A stretch of 64,000 bases of DNA from Pseudisothecium myosuroides (lineage: Eukaryota > Streptophyta > Bryopsida > Hypnales > Lembophyllaceae), in NCBI GenBank assembly GCA_951799445.1, contig OX637287.1, forward strand, positions 38,159,724 through 38,223,723, in the 5' to 3' direction. Both the position numbers and the translations under genes were made by a program. Below are positions 12,161-22,028 of this stretch, piece by piece. The notes below the pieces were generated by a model that did not search any database, was not told where the DNA came from, and worked only from the letters and a program-made list of their open reading frames with translations. How positions within the stretch are numbered: position 1 is the first letter of the stretch; every line of letters starts with the position of its first letter.

Positions 12161-12916
12161 AATTAGAAGACAGACGCTAGTTCTCTCAACTGCCAAAAGA
12201 ATCGTTCTCCTAAGCCTTGTCCACTTTTGAGGCAGCAGTCGCAGCTTGCCCGCGCAGACAACCCATCCCCACGCACAGTACCCGCGTGTCCAATGTGCTG
12301 GTGGTTGCCTCCTCGCACCTTCCACCAACTGTTCTTCTTCACCTTGTAGGTTCGCATTCCTGGCCTTCAACAGGGCTTCTCGGTCCTGCCCCCACCGGCC
12401 ACCTAACCCACCGTCGCAAAGGCAACTTGATACTGAAGGAAATAAACCATATAATTAATCAGCACTGCCCAAAATGTGACTCCTACATTTGGACTGACAA
12501 ACCACACAGCCCTAAATACTAATTACAAAAGGCATGCACAATCAATACCTTATCCTCACAAAAAACAGTGAGCGAACTGAAACTTGAAAGCATCATAATT
12601 GGCAATTGTAGTGCACTGTGCAGGGTAGGTCTCCTCCAAGTTCTTAAACATTGTAATGGCCACTTTGCACTTTGCCACGGCTCGATCGAGTGCCTCAATG
12701 TTGTCAAAATGCACTTGACTATTTCTTCCCAGAATACAAACCCTGCAAATGTCTTTCACCTTAGACAATTGGTTCTTCTTCTTCATGCAGAGTGCTATAG
12801 CCTGCGACAGAAGAAAAAAAATAATTAACAACAATACTGAATAAACAATTTTGCATTCCAGATAACAATACTGATTGATTATAGGGTTCATTAAAATTGG
12901 TAACAATATTGAATAA

Positions 12917-13161
12917 GTCATTTGGCTAAAAAATCCATAGATATTGAAGTTCCTCAATCTATATTACCAGATACTGTATTCGAGGCTGTTGTTAAAATTC
13001 CTTACAATATACAAATTAAACAAGTTCTTGCTAATGGTAAAAAAGGAGCATTAAATGTAGGAGCTGTACCTATTTCACCCAAAGGATTTGAATTAGCGCC
13101 TTCAGATCGTATTCCTCCAGAAATGAAAGAGAAAATAGGTAATCTTTATTTTCAATCCTTA
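12917..13161 (+). pseudogene. petA: Plastid petA (cytochrome f) fragment in nuclear DNA
   Basis: About 81 codons of cytochrome f, the haem-carrying subunit of the cytochrome b6f complex. It starts at the His of the haem-binding motif (HLAKK), runs through [18 protein letters not shown] and ALNVGAV, and stops at [18 protein letters not shown]. Family knowledge places this near residues 60-140 of mature plant cytochrome f. No start codon or signal peptide is present, so it is a dead insert. Low GC and A/T third positions match plastid DNA. Confidence 0.9.
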
Positions 13162-13388
13162 GTCGGAATGTGTTCTTATTTATTAATAGGTTTTTGGTTT
13201 ACAAGACCTAGTGTAGCTAATGCTTGTCAAAAAGCTCTTATAACAAATCGTATAGGAGATTTTGGATTATTATTAGGTATTTTGGGTTTTTATTGGATAA
13301 CTGGCAGTTTTGAATTTGAAACTTTACTTAAATGATTTAATGAATTACTTATTAACAATGAAATTAATTTATATTTTGCTTTTTTTTT
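13162..13388 (+). pseudogene. ndhF: Plastid ndhF fragment in nuclear DNA
   Basis: Internal piece of NADH dehydrogenase-like complex subunit 5, a thylakoid membrane proton-pumping protein. Diagnostic residues are [17 protein letters not shown] and [16 protein letters not shown], followed after a TGA (13333-13335) by [17 protein letters not shown] in the same frame. It joins the petA piece in frame by chance. The TGA could be a CGA-to-TGA decay mutation. The junction to petA falls around TTA, which fits both genes and suggests microhomology joining. Confidence 0.88.
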
Positions 13389-13399
13389 TTTATAAAAGG

Positions 13400-13516
13400 T
13401 CTACTTCAACCAACATGCCTTTAGGCACTGCTATACATAATATAGAAATAACACCAGGTAAAGGTGGACAATTAGTAAGAACTGCTGGAACTCTAGCCAA
13501 ACTTATTGCAAAAGAT
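13400..13516 (+). pseudogene. rpl2: Plastid rpl2 fragment in nuclear DNA
   Basis: About 37 codons of chloroplast ribosomal protein L2, reading [35 protein letters not shown]. It is in a different frame from the ndhF piece and is separated from it by an A/T run. In plastid genomes petA, ndhF and rpl2 are not neighbours, so three distant pieces were joined before or during nuclear insertion. Confidence 0.88.
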
Positions 13517-14049
13517 CAAAACAATACTGAAATAAACCCCATCATCAATCAGTATTGTTGCCAATTTTACCTAGTAGGGTTGTAGCTTACCTGAACAAAT
13601 TCATGCACCTTCTTAGAATTCTTGTATAGAAACATTCCGTCACTGTGGCCGCCTCCATCTCCCTTCTTCTGGCCCAGCCATTTCCAGATTTCTCCCGCGG
13701 TAATCAACAAGTCGTTGGTACACCACCCCTCCGCTAGAACATAGATTTTCTCCAATTTCTTCTTCTCCACCTCCATTTGCTCCCCATGGGTCTTGATAAT
13801 CTCCGTGTGTGCATCCAACTCTGCCTTAAACATACCCCATAGGCGGCCTACCAGAAGTTCAAGTACCTCGGCCCCTCCAGTAACTTTATCGACAAGTAGC
13901 TCAAGGGCCTCCAAAATCTAGGGATCCTCAACAACTTGTTGAACAATAAGTTTCTTCATCTTCTCCTCTACATCCTCCACACTGATGACATTGATGAAAG
14001 TAGGAGGAGATGGTTGAACAGCAGGAGATAGCTGAGGAAGGGTAGGGAA

Positions 14050-14176
14050 ATCCTCCACCGTCAAAAATGTCGCCATAACTAGAACAAGTAAAAAGAAAGT
14101 GAGATCGGGTTTGGGAATTAGGGTTTAACAAGTGATCCATCAAAAATGTCGCCATAACTGGAAACAAGTAAAACAA
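14050..14176. repeat. Short tandem duplication spanning the exon 1 start
   Basis: A unit of about 50 bp, holding TCAAAAATGTCGCCATAACT and the AACAAGTAAAA tail, occurs at 14060 and again at 14143. It duplicates the candidate start ATG of the minus-strand gene, which leaves a second upstream ATG at 14158. Confidence 0.6.
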
Positions 14177-14238
14177 AGTGAGACCAAATCTGATACTAGC
14201 AAAGGATTTGGTGAAACCCTAAAAAAACAGAGTGCCTT

Positions 14239-14740
14239 GTGCAAATGGCTAAACCAAACAAGCCTCTATTGAGCACAGCAACGAAAGGTAGAACTCTTAA
14301 ATCTCAAAAAATTCCATCATTAAAATCCCTGCCAACTCACCTACACCGTGAAGATACGGCCCGCGTAGCAGTTAAGTACGCCCCCGCAGTAGCAGAGAAC
14401 TCCCGAATGTCTGCCTACCGCACTGCACAACGGGTACTACAGTCCCAATGTCACGAGCGTATGCCACTGAGTGCCAAACAGCCTCTGCCGAAGCCCAAAT
14501 CGGAGCTGCAAACCCCTTCTCCAGACAGAATTCCTCCCAACAGAATCGAAAACCACGTACTCGTCTGCCCACCAAAACGAATGATGAAACAAATCGCCGT
14601 CGAATGCAGAAGGACGCAGGATGCGAGGGGGCATGGACTCGATCACACAGCAAACAAATGCCGAAAAATCAGCAGGGGGAGCTCGGGACCATGAGCTCGG
14701 AGCCAGGGGGAGCTCGGAGCTTGGTTTTGGGAATTAGAGT
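14239..14740 (+). other. GC-richer stretch with open frames, coding status unclear
   Basis: Open frames on both strands overlap here. The plus frame from 14239 gives 151 Pro- and Lys-rich residues; the minus frames are similar in length. None has splice signals or recognisable motifs. It could be the upstream region of the minus-strand gene. GAGCTCGG units repeat at 14678-14720. Confidence 0.2.
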
Positions 14741-15057
14741 TTAAGGTAGGAGGCGAACTCCAACCGGGCATTAAAAGCGAACATGACTCAGAGGTACATT
14801 TTGCTTTCTTCAATGTACCAACTATGCACATTTCAGGAGGTGGTCGCTTTTGATGACCACAAATGACCACTTTTTTTCAACTTCAAAAATTTGTAACTAA
14901 TTCCACAAAGGTCCAAAAAATATGAAACGACTTAGGTTAGATGTCAATTCCACTTGTCTTTCAAGGAAAATTTACTGAAAAACATTTCAAGATGTTTTAC
15001 CTCCCCAAAATTCAGTTTCAGCGCTTAGATGGTCGCTTTATGGACCTCCTACCTTAA
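14741..15057. mobile_element. TTAA-flanked MITE with GGTAGGAGG termini
   Basis: Left end TTAAGGTAGGAGGCG, right end CCTCCTACCTTAA, giving TTAA on each side of a 309 bp element with 9 bp perfect termini. No coding frame. Its left third also occurs at about 57409-57506, where it forms the end of the zinc-finger gene. Confidence 0.7.
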
Positions 15058-15138
15058 TCCTTAAAGAAAAACTATGTTTAGCGAATTGTTGATTCACTTG
15101 TAGCTAGACAGTCTGGTTGCTATAGTGTCCTTTAAGGG
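15058..15138. mobile_element. Very short TTAA-flanked element
   Basis: About 80 bp with ends TCCTTAAAG and, on the opposite strand, CCCTTAAAGGACA. It sits between two TTAA sites, the left one shared with the neighbouring element. Similar in ends to the 8433 family, so perhaps an internally deleted member. Confidence 0.45.
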
Positions 15139-15142
15139 TTAA

Positions 15143-16300
15143 TACCCTTAACTTTTTTCAAGTATTATCCTTGAGTTTTTTTTAAACCTAAACCTTGGTA
15201 AAGCAAGTAATACCCTTAATTTAGACTTTTTTCATGTTATTTATTCCACTTGGGTTACCAAGGTTTAGGATCTAGGGTTTAGAGTTTCCTGCTAGGATTT
15301 CAAGGATTATAGTTCTAGAGTACAGTTCCAAAAAGGCTTCTTACTTTGTACTTTCTAACTTTCCCAATTTTAAAAGCAAATGATTTGATTATATTTATTT
15401 GTTTTTTTTTGTTCACATATGTCATCGTATTGACATGTGCTTGTTTTTTGTTATATGTTATTGTATTGACATCTAAAAGTGTATGATTAAAATTTATACA
15501 TGTTCATTGTCATTAGATGACTTTAGTATTGGTTGGCAATTGAAAAAAAAACCTAATAGACCTCATTGGACTACACTATCAGAATTTCTGGCACAAAATT
15601 GAATAGGCTGATTATAGCATTTTAATTATAAGATTTTAATATAGAACATTCAACTATAATACTGTATTAAAGATTTTTTTTTGTAACAATTTATTTATAA
15701 GACATTTTAGTTACATGTTTTTTAATTATAGAATGAGTAAGCCAAAACATACAAAAATAAAAAGTGAAAGTAGAAAAGAACTTTAAGTTAAACAACTCCA
15801 AGTGGAGGATGAAGATGTAGATGAGGTATAAACTTATATTTGGAGTATTTTAAATATAACTATGACTTTAACTTTAATAAATAATTTTTGATAAAAACAA
15901 TAATAGAAAGTAAAATTAAAACATCTATTATATAAGACAAAACTTGGGGTGAAAAAATATACATTATTGAGATAATAAGTGCATGATGTTATGTTGCTTT
16001 CTTCCTTTTAGTTCTTGCTTTGTTTTGTTTCTTACTTTTTCTTGATCCTATTATTCTTGCTAGCTTTACCATTAACTTCTTTGAGTTATTTCCTTTGAGT
16101 TGTTTCCCTTGCTCTAATCCTTCTTTATCAAAATGGAGTATTTTTATAGAATTTTTGTTGTTGGATTTTTTATTATTGGGATTCCAGGTATAGGGTTAGT
16201 TCTTCCAAAAGTATTGGAATAGCATGATTCTTTACAAAGGTAATTAATATTTCTACCTATTTATTTATTTTTTAATATTAGACAAATTAACTAATTTAAT
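15143..16300. other. AT-rich spacer, nothing supported
   Basis: Over 70 percent AT with homopolymer runs and no frame beyond chance length. No repeat ends could be paired. Confidence 0.5.
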
Positions 16301-16420
16301 TTGTCTTCAATTTGTTAGAAGTAGCAAGAAGGCAATTGGCCTCCATGCCTCCTCTAGCATTAAATTTGTTTTGTCTTCTATTTGTTAGAGGTAGCAAGAA
16401 GGCAATTAGCCTCCGTGCTT
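16301..16420 (+). repeat. Tandem duplication of about 70 bp
   Basis: AATTTGTCTTCAATTTGTTAG and the following GTAGCAAGAAGGCAATT occur at 16301 and again at about 16373, with a few changes. The unit lies upstream of the 16708 gene. Confidence 0.7.
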
Positions 16421-16707
16421 CCTCATTAGGCAAGGAACGGGCCCATTGGAAGGCCTCAAGAACCGTAACTTGCCCGACTGAGGATCTTGGATGCTACCCA
16501 TGAATGGAAAAGTTTGACACAGTTGGATGATCATCGTCAGTACGTCCAATGAGGGGTTTTCGCGCGAAGTTCTTTGTTGTCGCCTCCCTCACTTCTCGAC
16601 TTCCGTGCTTGAGGACTTCTGTGCCTTCAGGACCTTCTTTTTTGCCTCGTTTGTACCTTAAGATTTCTTTGCTTTATAGCTTTGCTTTGTGTCATTTCCT
16701 TGTGAAG

Positions 16708-18634
16708 ATGAGTCCTCGTAACTCCGTTCAATCAGTAATTCTCTACAATACGAAAGATAGTGATGGAAACGATATTCCAACCAAAGTAGAGCTAAATTCG
16801 TGGGTCACTCTAATGCCAGAGAAGAGAGGTGGGCACAGGAAGGATGCAAAGAAGCATGGTTCTACAAGTGTGGTTGGTGCATACAAAGCAAAGATTGTCC
16901 AATTTAGAATGATGGGTGGAGCGCTTTCTGGTGTTCGTGTACAATACGCCTACATGTTTCGACAACTTGACCTCGACCCAGCAATACCACTTTCGGGAGC
17001 TCAATGTAATTGTATGCACTAAACTCCTATCTCTAGTTTATGTTTTAGAGATTTCTGCATGATCTTTTTAGTGGTTGTGATTGAAGAGATTGTGCTTTGT
17101 GAACTAAATAGATTTGTATCTTTCCAGTTGCTTTTATTGGGTAAACCCTAAGTCCAGCAACTCATCATTTTAGTGATTTCCAATTAGTTCGATTGAATAA
17201 ACCCTAAGTCCTGCAACTACATTACACAATGACTCATTGCCCATAACGAAGCCAGCAAGCTAGCAGAAGGTAAACCCTTATCTAAACCTGCAAATGGTAA
17301 GAAAAAATAGTCCACCCTTCATTTAAATTATTCCTTTGAAAGTCCAGCAAATTATCCAGTTGGAAAACATGAAAAATGTGAAAAGCTCACGGGGGATTGG
17401 GAGAACCAACATCATTGAAGCTCAGTAGAATAATTCAACCCATCATATTTGCTACAATTGGGTTCATTTCTATTTACTTCGTAACTAAGGTATCACTCAG
17501 AGTTTAATTCCATTCACGTTCTGTATCCAGGTTATTTCGAGATTTCCATAGCAGGCTACAAATATCTTCAATGTAGGTGTTATTTAAAACATTTGCACAA
17601 TCAAGTTGTTAACATGAAGTTGTTAACATGATATGTACACTAAATTTCTTTAAACACCTATCTCTAGTTCATGTTTTTTAGATTTGTGCACGTTCTTATT
17701 AGTAGTTGTGACTGAACAAATTGTGCTTTGCGCTTTGTGAACAGATTTGTATCTTTCCAATTACTTTGATTGGATAAACCCTAATTCCATTTTGGGAGTT
17801 ATCGTTGTTCTGCATGCTGAGATTGGAGAGATTACAAGAGGGAACCGGTCACACAAGGAGCTGCTAGAAAGTAGCGTCTTTTTCTACAATGCTCGTTACA
17901 TTCCACGAGCTTCACAACAGACATTTGGCCAAGTTATACCAATCCCACTCCCTGATTTTAGTTCACCTGAGTGGCCGTTACCTGACATGTCCACAACGGA
18001 GTCTTTCAGAGCAAAATTTCGGCTTGACTTTCAGAATGCTATGCGGCCAACCACCGGATCCAGGCACACTCATCTGTCGTGGTTTTTGCCGTTCTGTGTC
18101 TTTGTAGACCTATTCTACTGTGCTACTGATATGTACAAGACTGCTATGATGTATGTGATCAAGCTGCAAGCATCCGATGACTTATATTCATCTGTAATGG
18201 ATAAGGGTTGGGATGAAAAGGTGACCATAGGAGCAGACATCGTGAAGACACTTGTGCAGAGAGATTCTTTACGATTTCGTTACCACATTGGTCGATCAAC
18301 TTTGTATGCCAACTTTGTTTACAACAGGTTCAAGAGATGTGCGTCAAATATGAGCTGGGAGGCAATAGATCAACATGAGGCTATGGAGATGGTGACTATA
18401 CTGTACGAGCTAGAGGGAAGAAAATTCAACCTTGAGGTGGGTGTCAAATGGACATTCTTTGATATCCGCCAAGAGATTAACTTTCAAACAGAATTGCCAT
18501 TAGACAAAGAGTATGAATTGTGGATTGTCAATGCAGAAGGAAAAACTTCTAAAGTGAATAGCAGGAATGAAAGAAACCAAATAGTTGGAACTGTTTTACA
18601 ACCAAGATTCCTACGTTTAGTTCCTAAACTGTAA
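16708..18634 (+). CDS. Two-exon gene, possible BAH-like domain, function unknown
   Basis: Exon 1 (16708-17005) begins with ATG (MSPRNSVQSVILYNTKD) and ends CAAT before GTAATT; exon 2 (17799-18634) starts after GGGAG and ends at TAA. Phases agree and give 377 aa. The exon 1 pattern ELNSWVTLMPEK, then VGAYKAKIVQFRMMGG and VRVQYAYMF, continuing to RSHKELLESS in exon 2, resembles the layout of a BAH fold, a chromatin-binding module. This is a shape-based inference with low certainty. Exon 2 also holds a long region with DLYSSVMDKGWDEKV and the C-terminus FLRLVPKL, not recognised. The gene ends 6 bp from a convergent minus-strand stop. The intron carries a duplicated 140 bp segment. Confidence 0.5.
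17018..17780 (+). repeat. 140 bp direct repeat within the intron
   Basis: The stretch 17018-17160 (CACTAAACTCCTATCTCTAG to GGTAAACCCTAAGTCC) is repeated at 17638-17785 with moderate drift. Each copy carries TTGTATCTTTCCA, which resembles a splice-acceptor tract. A smaller repeat, AAACCCTAAGTCC, occurs at 17150 and 17206. Confidence 0.65.
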
Positions 18635-18640
18635 AGTGAC

Positions 18641-18900
18641 TTAAGTGGTAGTACTAGGATCCTCAACTGTCTCTGGAGATAGAAGATTGAACGGATTTGG
18701 AACCCACCTAGAGCCAACCCGAGTGCACTTAGATCTCCAAGTTGCACTATGAGCAGCAGCACTGGAACTAAGAGAAGCCTCTCGTCGTTTTTGTATGATG
18801 GCCTCTGCTGCAAGTTTATCAGCAGTAGGTACAGTAATAGCAGTTTCTTTGTTTCTAAACCTGTGAGCAATAATTCTATACCAATGTTGGTAAGTTTGTA
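18641..18900 (-). CDS. C-terminal exon of an unknown minus-strand gene
   Basis: After a possible acceptor (CCCATTAG) the frame reads YQHWYRIIAHRFRNKE, a helical, Ala- and Arg-rich section, and ends VPNPFNLLSPETVEDPS then TTT and TAA. Composition and the Pro/Ser-rich tail look like protein. Upstream exons would lie above 18900; the frame stays open to 19072 but reads poorly there. It is convergent with the 16708 gene. Family unknown. Confidence 0.35.
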
Positions 18901-20708
18901 CTAATGGGCTTTTTTTGCTTGACCCACCTGAGTGTTGCGTATGCCTTTGATACGCAGTCTTTGTTGCGTGATGTGAATTCTCCATCCCTTGGCAGCTCCA
19001 GACAGCTAGGCTTCCATACCGTTGCAGAAAATAGATGCAGTGTCTCACAATCACATGCTGCAAGTAGACCATGCTACATTAGTATTCTCTTGTAATCAAT
19101 CAAAGCAGGATGTACTGGACTGAGTAGAATTTCTTTTTTTTGTAAATTGGATGCTAAGAAACAACAAGTTAGTCACTAAACAATGCAGGCAGACAGACTG
19201 GCAAGCATGGAGGGACACACTAGTCTGGTGCTGGAGAGAGAGCCAGGAGATACTCCGTGATTTTTCTCATCTCGAATCATTCATAAGTTAAATACTCCTT
19301 AGTAATTCAATGAGGCAGATACGTACTATGGATTAATCTCATAGGCTCCTGTTGCTTTCTACAACATGCAGGCAGAGTCCGAGTGGAAGAATAAGGTAAT
19401 GTATTGATCCTTCTACGTTGCACTCTTTACTTTCACTATCTCCCACTTTTACTGATCCCCGGGGCTTTGACACTTGCTCTATTGGATCCATTCGCAGTGG
19501 GTCCATTCGGTAATACCCGATCCTCGTTAGCTTTTACTGATTATTTATTGTTTTTCTCTTTTTCGTCATTCCAGATAGCGATTAATACCACTATACAGGA
19601 TGTACGGGAATTCTTGCAGCATATCGTGGATTCCACGAACATGAAGTTCTTTTCTTCGTGCCATATTTAGCTTCTATTAGATTCTCTATGCTACCTTTTG
19701 ACCTACTCTGGATTCAGTTCACAACAAACACCTATCCCTTCTGCTCGTTTTTCGGTAATGATAATGCTTGCTAATTGTATCCTTTCAAATTCTTCAGTTT
19801 ACTGTAGTTTGAATTAGCCTCAGTCAACAATTAGGGAACATTTGAATTAACCTCAGTCAACAAGCTCACATCATCAACATTGATGAGGGGAAACCGACTC
19901 TGATCATGATGCCCCCAAAGCATGAAGAGCACTGCTTGGCTTGCTGAAACGTCCGACTGGGAGCACCAGCACTAAGAGATTATAGTGGGCGCATTGCAAT
20001 AAAGATAGATTGCACTGATAGATTACAGTGGGCGATCTTCAAAAGCGTTTACAATTCATCATAGTCCCATTCAAATGACAAATCTAACATGAACAGACGA
20101 AGGTTTGCAGCACGTACCAGTAAGTCATCGTTGTGAGTGAACTTGCTGGGAGTTGCTGAACCACAAATCATTATTAATGGACTGAGAGAATTGCTAAGTC
20201 ATTATTAATGTAACGCAATTTTTTCCAATTGGTGTCAGTTTGTCAACTTGTTGGTCAACTTTGTCAACTTACATTTCGATCTCTACATGTTTTGCTATGT
20301 TGCATGAGTACATAAATGTTTATTGAATTAAAGTTGCCTCATCTTCTTGCTTATATATGCACTAAACGTTGATCTTAGTTGCACTATTTGGTACAAGGCT
20401 TCAGAAAGGAGCCTTCAGTTGTTTTTATTTTCTCAAATTTATTCACTACAGGTGTTGGTTCAACACGTAGTATTTATGGTGCATGGTATTAGGCAAACTG
20501 TTACACCACTGTCAGAGCAGCATCTTATCACATCAACGTAATGCATAGAAAATTTTGTTCATTCCGTGCCAGATATATTCTTCTGCTTAGAGAAATTATG
20601 ACAACCTATTAGTGTCCTAAGTGAGCTTCTTCCCCCTCTCCAGTGTTTGAAAGACAGTACTGAATTTGCAAGATTGATCAAAAACTGTGCACAACGTCCT
20701 GTACTTAC
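18901..20708. other. Spacer, weak exon-like hints only
   Basis: An acceptor-like tract at about 19560-19575 precedes IAINTTIQDVREFLQH on the plus strand, but no partner exon was found. At 19970-20040 the phrase AGATTATAGTGGGCG is repeated with drift. Nothing else is supported. Confidence 0.3.
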
Positions 20709-22028
20709 ATGAGCCCTGTTTACTACCAGGATATTATTGATTCTGTACTTTTCTGCTTCACTGAAGGTTCCAAAGAGCGACCTCAAACAAAGTGATACCT
20801 CTACATGCCCTATAACAAAATCGATTTGACCAGTATTTCTACAGTGGAGGATAGTTGGACAAGTGGAGACAAAAACGAGGAAGAGCAGGAGTCGAGACGG
20901 ACAAGCCAGTGCAAAGTCAGAGTGACGTACCATATAATGAGTGACGTTTTCTTCTCCAAAACACTTTATGTAAAGTCCTCCCCACTTTTTAATTTTGGTT
21001 TGGAAGTCCGCTGCGGACTGGTCTTCTGATAACCGAAGTCCAGTGAAGTATGGTCTTCAATTATCAAGGGCCTTCTACATCTCTAGCCGATCATGCTTGT
21101 TTTGTCCCCTGTTCAAGTTATTCTTCTCTGCGTGTACAACATCGACATAAAGTGGCCGGGGAGGGATCATTGCAGGATTTGGTTTAAACAACTTCAGGGC
21201 ATGAGCCCCACTGAATGATGGTTTATTTGGTACATTATTAGACTTCCCAGATAGCTCAGAATCCTTGAATATGACCACGTTTCCTCCATGTGCACCAGTT
21301 AGCGAAACAACCCTCTGCATGTCTTCAATAGCTATTTTTTTCAAGCTTTCGTCTCGCAGTGTCCAAATGTGGATGAAGTGAAGGTGAACTATCTTTTCTA
21401 TTATTCGATTTAGGCCAAGTAACGTGCAAATGTGGACTCGATCCATGGGAATAGCAAGTATCGGTTTCCAACGTACACATGCTGCGACTCTAGTGAGTGG
21501 CTTTGCATCCACTGTGTCCAGAAATAGACCTCCATTCCATTTGAATTTTTGAGATGACTCTGCCGAGATTGCTTGCGCTTCTGTTCCAACAACTGGCTTC
21601 ACTCTCTCTTGATTGCAGTAGATATAAGAATGCAAACTGTTGGCTCCTAACTTCAGGCCGAACATGCATTTGATCGTCTTCATGTCCGCGGCCATGTGCC
21701 ATTCTACAGAGAAAGATCTAACTGACGACACTTCTAGCAACTGTCCCATTTCCTGTGTCTGAATTAGTTCTGGGATTTTGGTTTTAGAGAAGACCCATTC
21801 TAGAATCTCGTGTGTTTCACGTGGTACTTGGAACGATGCGATTGGCCAGATTTCTCGTTTTGATTGAACAGAGAAATATTTCTCGCTACTAGAATGTATC
21901 CTGGAATCAAGGGCACGATTCATAAGGGTCAACGATACCCGCTCCATCTTCTGCCCACGTACAACTTCAGCTTCATCCAGCTTCAAAACAAAGATGAGAG
22001 GCCGCCCTTCAACTTCTGGAACCGACAT
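20709..22028 (-). pseudogene. Decayed gene of unknown family
   Basis: Exon frame 22028 to 20931 reads like protein throughout, with MKTIKCMFGLKLGANS, LHSYIYCNQERV, LLGLNRIIEKIVHLHF, GAHGGNVVIFKDSEL and NNVPNKPSFSGAHALKLF. The frame hits TAG at 21077-21075 and TGA at 21059-21057 but continues in the same frame with RPYFTGLRLSEDQ and KKWGGLYIKCFGEENV to a donor GTACGT at 20930. A second likely exon (about 20813 to 20709) reads EAEKYRINNILVVNRAH before GTAAGT. Two stops in otherwise good coding sequence argue for a pseudogene. The first could equally be an exon start after TTCCAG near 22018. The family seems multi-copy in early land plants, but I cannot name it. Confidence 0.55.

Larger units (their letters stand above)
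12829..13560. repeat. Inverted and direct repeats around the plastid insert
   Basis: The 25 bp at 12863-12887 match the reverse complement of 13535-13559 with two mismatches. In addition AACAATACTGAATAAAC at 12829 recurs, slightly changed, at 13520. The repeats tightly enclose the plastid-derived DNA. They are rich in TACTG, as is the stretch at 42848-43034. Confidence 0.7.
12556..14076 (-). pseudogene. Unknown two-exon gene with in-frame stop
   Basis: Exon 1 (14076 to 13591) opens at ATG with MATFLTVEDFPTLPQLSP and ends at a donor, GTAAGC. Exon 2 (12801 to 12556) starts after a strong acceptor (TTCTGTCGCAG), keeps phase 0, and reads ALCMKKKNQLSKVKDICR on to a TGA. Codon 53 of exon 1 is TAG (13920-13918), after which the frame continues for 109 codons with normal composition, so the stop is probably a mutation. 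The product would be a charged, partly helical protein (MEVEKKKLEKIY segment) of no known family. The intron (12802-13590) carries the plastid-DNA mosaic. Confidence 0.45.

Noticed and set aside
13162..13335. Mitochondrial nad5 fragment
   Set aside because: The residues [17 protein letters not shown] and [12 protein letters not shown] fit plastid ndhF better, and both neighbours are plastid pieces.
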